Assembly (NCBI GenBank): GCA_016204525.1
Contig: JACQKO010000056.1
Span: 1 to 17,573 of the forward strand
From: Candidatus Levyibacteriota bacterium
GTDB lineage: Bacteria; Patescibacteriota; Microgenomatia; Levybacterales; GWA1-39-11
Direction: 5' to 3'
Length of the DNA: 17,573 nt
Position numbers and translations under genes: made by a program. Shown here in pieces: positions 13,431 to 17,573 of this stretch (its first letter is position 1; every line of letters begins with the position of its first letter). The notes under the pieces are model-generated. The model searched no databases, was not told the DNA's origin, and saw nothing but the letters and a program-made list of their open reading frames with translations.

Positions 13431-13699
13431 GCCTTCTTGAGACTTTTACCGGGGGTAAATCCGGGTGCGTTTCTTGCTGGGATTGTAATTGCCTCACCTG
13501 TTTTTGGATTTCTTCCTTTTCGTTGCTTTCTGGCCCGGAGTGAAAATGTACCAAATCCTGTCAAAACCACCTTCTCTCCGCGTTTTAACGAGTCTCGAAT
13601 ACCATTAAGAAAGACCTTGGTTGCTTCTTTTGATGCTTTATTTGTAAGGTTCGCCTTTTTTGCAACGAGCTCAATAAGCTCTTTTTTCGTTACTGACAA
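13421..13699 (-). CDS. hup: HU family DNA-binding protein
   Basis: HU is a small dimeric nucleoid protein that bends DNA without sequence preference. The 92-aa length is standard. The pattern is canonical: MSVTKKELIELVAKKA at the start, the GFGTFSLRARKQRKGRNP arm entry, the GEAITIPA beta arm with the intercalating proline in RNPKTG, and PGKSLKKAV at the end. The TTG start at 13699 is chosen because GGGGGTGAT (13705-13713), near-perfectly complementary to the 16S rRNA 3' end, lies 5 nt before it. Unlike most genes here it has a leader of about 60-70 nt and a promoter with a palindromic spacer, so it may be specifically controlled. Confidence 0.96.
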   Translation of the reverse strand: MSVTKKELIELVAKKANLTNKASKEATKVFLNGIRDSLKRGEKVVLTGFGTFSLRARKQRKGRNPKTGEAITIPARNAPGFTPGKSLKKAVR

Positions 13700-13769
13700 C
13701 TTATATCACCCCCATTCGGATTGAGTTTGTTGGAAAATCGAAAATGCATAAAGAGTTTTGCTTGATTTA

Positions 13770-13798
13770 ACGATAACTCTTAAAAGAGAGTTTGTCAA
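13770..13798 (-). promoter_or_regulatory. HU promoter with palindromic spacer
   Basis: A consensus TTGACA (13793-13798, minus strand) and TATCGT (13770-13775) are 17 bp apart. The spacer and its edges contain the inverted repeat AACTCT and AGAGTT, 6 bp apart, a plausible operator between the -35 and -10 boxes. Confidence 0.6.
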
Positions 13799-13828
13799 TA
13801 GATTGATTTGACGGCTAGATTCGAAATT

Positions 13829-14989
13829 CTACTCTTTGGGTTCGGAGACTCTGAATTCGCGGATCGCAGTGACGCGCACAACCCCCGGGACTATTAATTT
13901 TTTATCAATCTCCTCTTTTATTCTTTTAGCGGCAATCGTTGTTTCAATGTCATCTAATTTTCCGGGATCAATAATAATTCTAAGTTCGCGCCCTGCTTCA
14001 AATGCGAACGCATCTGTTACCCCCTCGAAATTCTTTGCAATCTCTTCCATGTCGCGGATTCTCTTAACATATTCTTCTACATCCTCATGTCTTGCGCCGG
14101 GCCTACCACCTGATGCAGCATCAGCTATGTAAACTAGAGCTGATTCAATTGATGAAAAAGGCTTATCTTCATGATGCTCAGCCACCGCGTTGACTACCTC
14201 CCGAGGCATTTTGTATTTCTGTAATAATTCGACTCCTAATTGCACGTGGCTTCCTTCCTTGTCCGATACAACTTTACCTATATCATGAAAAAGTGCCCCG
14301 AGTTTTGCGATTTCAACATTCGCGCCAACTTCTGCTGCCAAGTGACTTGCAATTCTTGCTACTTCAAGTGAGTGAACAACCAAATTTTGCCCAAAAGAAG
14401 TTCTAAATTTAAAGCGGCCTAACATTGATAAGAGATCCGGATGAATATTTAAAGCTCCAATTTCCTCAGTGATTTTTTGCCCTTCTTCAAATAGGATTCT
14501 TGCAACTTCTTTTTTCTGTAGCTCAACGACCTCTTCTATTCGGATTGGCTGAATTCTCGTATCTTTAATTAACAGTTCCAGGGCCCGTCTTGCAATTTCA
14601 CGACGAACCGAATCAAAAGATGAAAGTCTTATTATTCCCTCTTCATCGAGCCCCACGTCAACTCCAGTTGCAGTCTCAAAAGCGCGAATGTTACGTCCTT
14701 CCTTGCCGATTATTCTACCTTTGATATCTTCATCAGAAATCTTTATGACCGAAACAGTGTACTCAGGAATTATATCCAGCGCGCCATGCCTGAGAGCATC
14801 TGATAAAATCTCTTGTGCTCTCCTGTTGGCTGTAAGTTTTGCTTCTTCTTCTGCTTCGCGCATTATGCGAGCAATATCTTCAAGGGCCTCATCACGCGCC
14901 TCGTCAAGAATAATCTTTTTGGCTTGATCCATCGAGATGCGAGAAATCTCCTCAAGCTTCTTCTGATATTTTTGTTTTGTATTGTCCAT
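13829..14989 (-). CDS. rny: Ribonuclease Y, lacking the membrane anchor
   Basis: RNase Y is an endoribonuclease that starts mRNA decay. The KH domain has GRIIGKEGRNIRAFE at 91-105, and the HD phosphohydrolase domain has H206 (VVHSLEVA), H235-D236 (LFHDIGK), H248 and a GRPGARHEDVEEY segment, followed by the conserved C-terminal region. The protein is 386 aa against about 520 aa in Bacillus. It begins at the KLEEISRISMDQAK segment, so the N-terminal membrane helix and nearly all of the coiled coil are absent. A stop codon lies in frame 9 nt upstream of the ATG, and no membrane-helix frame precedes it, so this is not a mis-called start. It should be cytosolic. The gene has a long structured leader. 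Confidence 0.95.
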   Translation of the reverse strand: MDNTKQKYQKKLEEISRISMDQAKKIILDEARDEALEDIARIMREAEEEAKLTANRRAQEILSDALRHGALDIIPEYTVSVIKISDEDIKGRIIGKEGRNIRAFETATGVDVGLDEEGIIRLSSFDSVRREIARRALELLIKDTRIQPIRIEEVVELQKKEVARILFEEGQKITEEIGALNIHPDLLSMLGRFKFRTSFGQNLVVHSLEVARIASHLAAEVGANVEIAKLGALFHDIGKVVSDKEGSHVQLGVELLQKYKMPREVVNAVAEHHEDKPFSSIESALVYIADAASGGRPGARHEDVEEYVKRIRDMEEIAKNFEGVTDAFAFEAGRELRIIIDPGKLDDIETTIAAKRIKEEIDKKLIVPGVVRVTAIREFRVSEPKE

Positions 14990-15002
14990 ATATTTTTACT
15001 TG

Positions 15003-15118
15003 CCCTGAGCGCCTACTGTGAGCAAAGTCGAACCGTAGCCGAAGGGCTTGTTATCCATAATGATAATCAAGCCAAAAGAAGATAACGCCTAAAACTTAGG
15101 CGGTTCGAAGTATTCGAA
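15003..15118 (-). promoter_or_regulatory. Structured 5' leader of the RNase Y mRNA
   Basis: Transcription from the promoter upstream would give a leader of about 160 nt. It contains CGCCTAA and TTAGGCG around a 3-nt loop (15086-15102), two TTCGAA palindromes 3 nt apart (15104-15118), and a CCCTTCGGC...GCTCAGGG copy of the interspersed family (15003-15046) near the start codon. No gene is present in the 258-nt gap 14990-15247. This could permit autoregulation of RNase Y, which is inference. Confidence 0.5.
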
Positions 15119-15156
15119 TTGGTTGAAGACACACTTCCATTGGCTCAATCGTAAGT

Positions 15157-15185
15157 ATTATACCAACTTAATCCTTGCATTTCAA
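15157..15185 (-). promoter_or_regulatory. RNase Y promoter
   Basis: On the minus strand TTGAAA (15180-15185) and a perfect TATAAT (15157-15162) are 17 bp apart. It is the best promoter upstream of rny, with no competing one closer to the start. Confidence 0.7.
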
Positions 15186-15247
15186 TTACATCTATGATAT
15201 ATTAAGTATGACCGAGTGGATGCCGCACCGACGTAATCATTCGTCGC

Positions 15248-15730
15248 TTAAGCATTCTTCAGTCGTTTACCGACCTCGGTCTTTTTTATTTCTTTTAAAA
15301 GTTCAACTCGCGAAATTGTTTTCTTCGCTTGAATTTTCCTTATATAGATTTTATACCCCTTCAAATGAGCTTGTACCCGTCTCCCTATGTTGCCGAACAG
15401 AATTTCGGGTCTCCTTTTATTTTCCTTAATCATCCCTAGAAGAATTTCTTTAATTACAGCTTCTTTGCCAAAATATTCGCGATCAATAGTAATAGTATCT
15501 TTATCTAAATTTCTCTTTATAAGAACCGCTAACCCAGCGCAAAAAACAAATAGAACATAATTCCTAGGTTGTTTATTTAGTCTAAAAATCTCCTGTAATT
15601 GTCTTTTTGTCTTCGCCTTAATTAGGATTGCGTCCCATTCTTCCTCATTTGCCAAACAAAGAACAGTGTCTTTATCCGTCTGCTCAATTTTGCCGGACTG
15701 ATCAATTTGAAATTGCCCTTTCCTCGCCAT
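15248..15730 (-). CDS. Unrecognised 160-aa basic protein
   Basis: I do not recognise a named family. The protein is rich in Lys and Arg. Residues about 57-71 (NYVLFVFCAGLAVLI) are hydrophobic but too short and central for a clear membrane span, so they may be a core strand or helix. The middle reads TITIDREYFGKEAVIKEILL, followed by an IGRRVQAHLKGYKIYIRKI segment and a basic end. The pattern of an IDxEYxG motif, then an IG-xx-AH motif, seems familiar from hypothetical proteins of Patescibacteria, but this is recollection only. The gene diverges from the 113-aa gene and shares a palindromic promoter with it. A nucleic-acid-binding role is possible from charge alone. Confidence 0.7.
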   Translation of the reverse strand: MARKGQFQIDQSGKIEQTDKDTVLCLANEEEWDAILIKAKTKRQLQEIFRLNKQPRNYVLFVFCAGLAVLIKRNLDKDTITIDREYFGKEAVIKEILLGMIKENKRRPEILFGNIGRRVQAHLKGYKIYIRKIQAKKTISRVELLKEIKKTEVGKRLKNA

Positions 15731-15735
15731 TCAAT

Positions 15736-15786
15736 TATCTTAACATAGGTTTGAAAGTTGACAACTTTGAATTGTTGTGAGATTAT
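15736..15786. promoter_or_regulatory. Divergent promoter sharing one palindromic -35
   Basis: AAAGTTG (15754-15760), A, CAACTTT (15762-15768) is a perfect palindrome. It supplies TTGACA rightward (15758-15763) and TTGTCA leftward (15759-15764). Rightward, a 17-bp spacer leads to GATTAT (15781-15786) and the ATG comes 6 nt later. Leftward, 17 bp leads to AAGATA (15736-15741), a weak -10, with the ATG 5 nt later (GATAAT at 19 bp is an alternative). Both transcripts would start at their start codons. Confidence 0.65.
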
Positions 15787-15792
15787 CAATCT

Positions 15793-16134
15793 ATGGCTGA
15801 GGGTAAAGGAGATATTATAGATGCAGGCCCCAATGACTACAGAGTTGTAAGTGAAGTTCGAGAACCAGTCCAGGCTACTGATCGTCCTCCTGAAATTCAA
15901 CCTGATTCTCTTAGAAGTGTCATCGAAAACGCAAGTCCTGAAGTCCGCAAGGCTACCGCAGATCTCTTAAACGGCCTAGCAGAAGTAGTTGCCGGCGTAC
16001 AGGGAAGAAGCGACGCCTCTGTTCCAGAATCATGGAAACGCCAAATGGGAGTCTCTGAAGCTACTGTGTCTCCCGAAACTAGTCAAGCTACAGAAACACC
16101 TGCTCTAACACCTCCAAAACCCGGTAATTCCTAG
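15793..16134 (+). CDS. Unrecognised 113-aa, probably disordered protein
   Basis: No family is recognised. The sequence is low in hydrophobic residues and rich in Pro, Glu, Ser, Thr and Ala. One possible amphipathic helix lies at about 38-70 (SLRSVIENASPEVRKATADL onward), flanked by likely disordered ends; the last 30 residues are Thr/Pro-rich. It has no signal peptide or Cys. The start is supported by a consensus TTGACA promoter whose predicted initiation point coincides with the ATG. The gene is paired head-to-head with another unknown gene, which suggests joint control. It could be a small scaffold or adaptor, but nothing shows this directly. Confidence 0.65.
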   Translation: MAEGKGDIIDAGPNDYRVVSEVREPVQATDRPPEIQPDSLRSVIENASPEVRKATADLLNGLAEVVAGVQGRSDASVPESWKRQMGVSEATVSPETSQATETPALTPPKPGNS

Positions 16135-16159
16135 ACATCACCTCTTGGGTTGATATAAA
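16132..16159 (+). promoter_or_regulatory. Glycerate kinase promoter, extended -10
   Basis: TAGACA (16132-16137, overlapping the previous stop codon) and TATAAA (16154-16159) are 16 bp apart, with TGA before the -10 as an extended element. The -10 ends 9 nt before the ATG, and there is no Shine-Dalgarno. Confidence 0.55.
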
Positions 16160-16168
16160 CTTGTAATA

Positions 16169-17446
16169 ATGTTCATAAAAAACTTTGATGACCTTGCCAG
16201 GACGCCTGAAAGAAAGATTGTTTTAGAGCTTGTTGAGGCTGCTTTGGCTTCGATTCAGCCGGAGAAAGTATTCGAACAAAACATTCGCCGTCATGGCAGT
16301 ATTTTAACAATTGTAGATCAGGAATTCGATTTAGATAATTTCGAACGCGTCTTCCTTCTTGGATTTGGTAAAGGTTCTGCCGGTAATTCGAAGCTGCTTG
16401 AAAAATTAATTTTAGACAAACTGACCGAAGGATACGTTATTGACACAGATGTAGAGCAATTCGAAAAGATTAAATTTACAAAAGGTACTCATCCTCTTCC
16501 GTCTGAAACGAACTATAAATTCACTCAAAAGGTTCTTGAAAGGCTTTCAAATTTAAACGAACAAGACCTTGTTTTGATTGTTATTTGCGGCGGCGGATCC
16601 GCAATGTTTGTCTATCCTCATGCTATTTCGCTCGAACAAAAGATCGCGGTCGGAAAGTCTCTTTTGAAATCCGGAGCAAGTATCACAGAGATGAATATAG
16701 TCAGAAAACACTTATCAAATGTAAAAGGCGGCGGATTGGCACAAATTTTGTACCCCGCAAAAGTGGCAGCTTTGATTTATTCAGATGTTCCCGGAAATGA
16801 TCTATCAACCATCGCATCAGGCCCAACAGCCTATGATCCGACAACAATCGAGGATGCAATTCGCATCATTAAAAAATATAATCTCGAACAAGAATTAAAC
16901 TTGGCCCGTGACGCTTTTATTGAAAATCCTCATGATAAAAAATATTTTGAAAATGTCCATAATATGATCGTTCTCAGTAATGACACGGCGCTTTCCGCCA
17001 TGAAACAAAAAGCCGAACGTCTCGGGTGGCAAACAAACATTTTTTCCGATCGATTTGAATCCGAAGCACGCAAGGCAGGTAAGAAATTGATTTCATCAAC
17101 TCATCATAATTCAATTCTTCTTGTTGGGGGAGAAACAACCGTTCATGTTGCAAAAAAAAGCGGTCGAGGCGGGCGGAATCAAGAAGTAGTTTTAGGAGCG
17201 CTTGAGCACGTCGACCGCGATATTACAATTTGTTCGTTCGCTTCTGATGGTTGGGATAATACCGAACACGCAGGGGCAATCAGCGATTATAAAACAGTCG
17301 AACAGGCAAAAGCATTAGGGATTGAACCCCTAAAATATCTTGAAAAGAATAACTCTTTCGTTTTTTTTAAAGAAACACGCGATGGGATTATCACCGGAAG
17401 ACTCCCTTCAAACGTTTCAGATTTAATGATAATATTAAGAAAGTGA
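16169..17446 (+). CDS. Glycerate 2-kinase, DUF4147/MOFRL type
   Basis: This 425-aa protein belongs to the GckA/TtuD-type glycerate kinase family, which phosphorylates D-glycerate with ATP, usually to 2-phosphoglycerate, feeding lower glycolysis. The N-terminal DUF4147 domain has LLGFGKGSAG, GTHPLPSETN, ICGGGSAMFVYP, the MNIVRKHLSNVKGGGLA segment and YSDVPGNDLSTIASGPT. The C-terminal MOFRL domain has LLVGGETTVHV, GRGGRNQEVVLGAL and FASDGWDNTEHAGAI. Length and motifs are complete. It has its own promoter, and its stop overlaps the GTG start of a transketolase gene (GTGA, 17443-17446), so the two are probably translated together as a carbon-metabolism operon that continues beyond the window. Confidence 0.94.
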   Translation: MFIKNFDDLARTPERKIVLELVEAALASIQPEKVFEQNIRRHGSILTIVDQEFDLDNFERVFLLGFGKGSAGNSKLLEKLILDKLTEGYVIDTDVEQFEKIKFTKGTHPLPSETNYKFTQKVLERLSNLNEQDLVLIVICGGGSAMFVYPHAISLEQKIAVGKSLLKSGASITEMNIVRKHLSNVKGGGLAQILYPAKVAALIYSDVPGNDLSTIASGPTAYDPTTIEDAIRIIKKYNLEQELNLARDAFIENPHDKKYFENVHNMIVLSNDTALSAMKQKAERLGWQTNIFSDRFESEARKAGKKLISSTHHNSILLVGGETTVHVAKKSGRGGRNQEVVLGALEHVDRDITICSFASDGWDNTEHAGAISDYKTVEQAKALGIEPLKYLEKNNSFVFFKETRDGIITGRLPSNVSDLMIILRK

Positions 17447-17573
17447 TTGAGGAAATACATGACGAGAAATTAAAAGACTTGGAGCTTAAGGCTACAAGGG
17501 CTCGGGAGCTTGTGATCGAATCCTTACTTGAGGCAGGATCGGGACACTCCGCGGGACCTTTGGGAATGGCGGA
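17443..17573 (+). CDS. Transketolase N-terminal part (cut by window end)
   Basis: The first 43 codons are present, ending in GSGHSAGPLGMA, the N-terminal transketolase segment around the thiamine-diphosphate-binding His. Transketolase moves two-carbon units between sugar phosphates in the non-oxidative pentose phosphate pathway. The start is a GTG overlapping the glycerate kinase stop as GTGA; the nearby ATG is in another frame. Whether this is a full-length enzyme or the N-terminal half of a split transketolase cannot be told here. Confidence 0.88.
   Translation, partial: MIEEIHDEKLKDLELKATRARELVIESLLEAGSGHSAGPLGMA

Noticed and set aside
14990..15100. Frameshift hiding the missing N-terminus of RNase Y
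   Set aside because: The upstream DNA is hairpins and repeat with a stop 9 nt before the ATG; no frame there encodes a membrane helix or coiled coil.
14813..15429. Plus-strand open frames opposite rny and the 160-aa gene
   Set aside because: They are antisense to real coding sequence or cross its leader and show no recognisable domain or ribosome binding site.
1..17573. Alternative genetic code with TGA as glycine (SR1/Gracilibacteria)
   Set aside because: Several complete genes end in TGA directly at the family-typical C-terminus, and none needs TGA read-through.

Overview
The window looks like a chromosomal piece of a Candidate Phyla Radiation (Patescibacteria) bacterium. I infer this from the AT-rich sequence, the tightly packed genes with overlapping stops and starts, the reduced set of housekeeping genes (tsaD, topA, rmuC, miaA, HU, RNase Y, RNase P RNA), small proteins of the MCYNCGC type, and many short interspersed palindromes and tandem repeats. 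TGA is used as a stop and not inside genes, so the Gracilibacteria/SR1 code is not in use. The exact lineage cannot be named from this sequence. There is no phage, CRISPR array, insertion sequence or tRNA.

Layout. 1-148: a hairpin-forming 9-bp repeat and a promoter. 149-2499: a plus-strand operon of a membrane-anchored VanW protein, an RfaE2-like nucleotidyltransferase and an anchored DUF192 protein. 2572-6362: tsaD (t6A tRNA modification), topA and a SpoU/TrmH-type RNA methyltransferase. 6363-6573: a GC-rich multi-hairpin intergenic element. 6574-7551: rmuC, convergent with a minus-strand flavin reductase (7548-8246), which diverges from a cupredoxin-like protein (8307-8687). 8800-8964: a small Cys-rich protein. 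9038-11953: a UvrD-type helicase fused to an Fe-S RecB-like nuclease. 12027-14989, minus strand: RNase Y, HU, miaA and RNase P RNA. 15248-16134: two unrecognised genes transcribed divergently from one palindromic promoter. 16169-17573: glycerate kinase overlapping the start of a transketolase.

Functional themes. tRNA and RNA metabolism is strongly represented: TsaD and MiaA both act on A37 of tRNA, with RNase P RNA, RNase Y and a 2'-O-methyltransferase alongside. DNA upkeep is covered by TopA, RmuC, HU and the helicase-nuclease. The right edge is central carbon metabolism.

Three patterns stand out. (1) At least six different 7-bp tandem repeats (3-5 copies each), plus 9-bp repeats and palindromes, lie in genes and between them, several of them in frame inside tsaD, the helicase and the methyltransferase. 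(2) Most first-in-transcript genes have a good -10 hexamer only 5-11 nt before the start codon, which predicts leaderless mRNAs, while downstream genes carry Shine-Dalgarno sequences. (3) Several proteins depart from their family norm: RNase Y without its membrane anchor and coiled coil, a cupredoxin with amides at all three C-terminal copper-ligand positions, and a TopA whose two zinc ribbons both have Asp in place of the second Cys.
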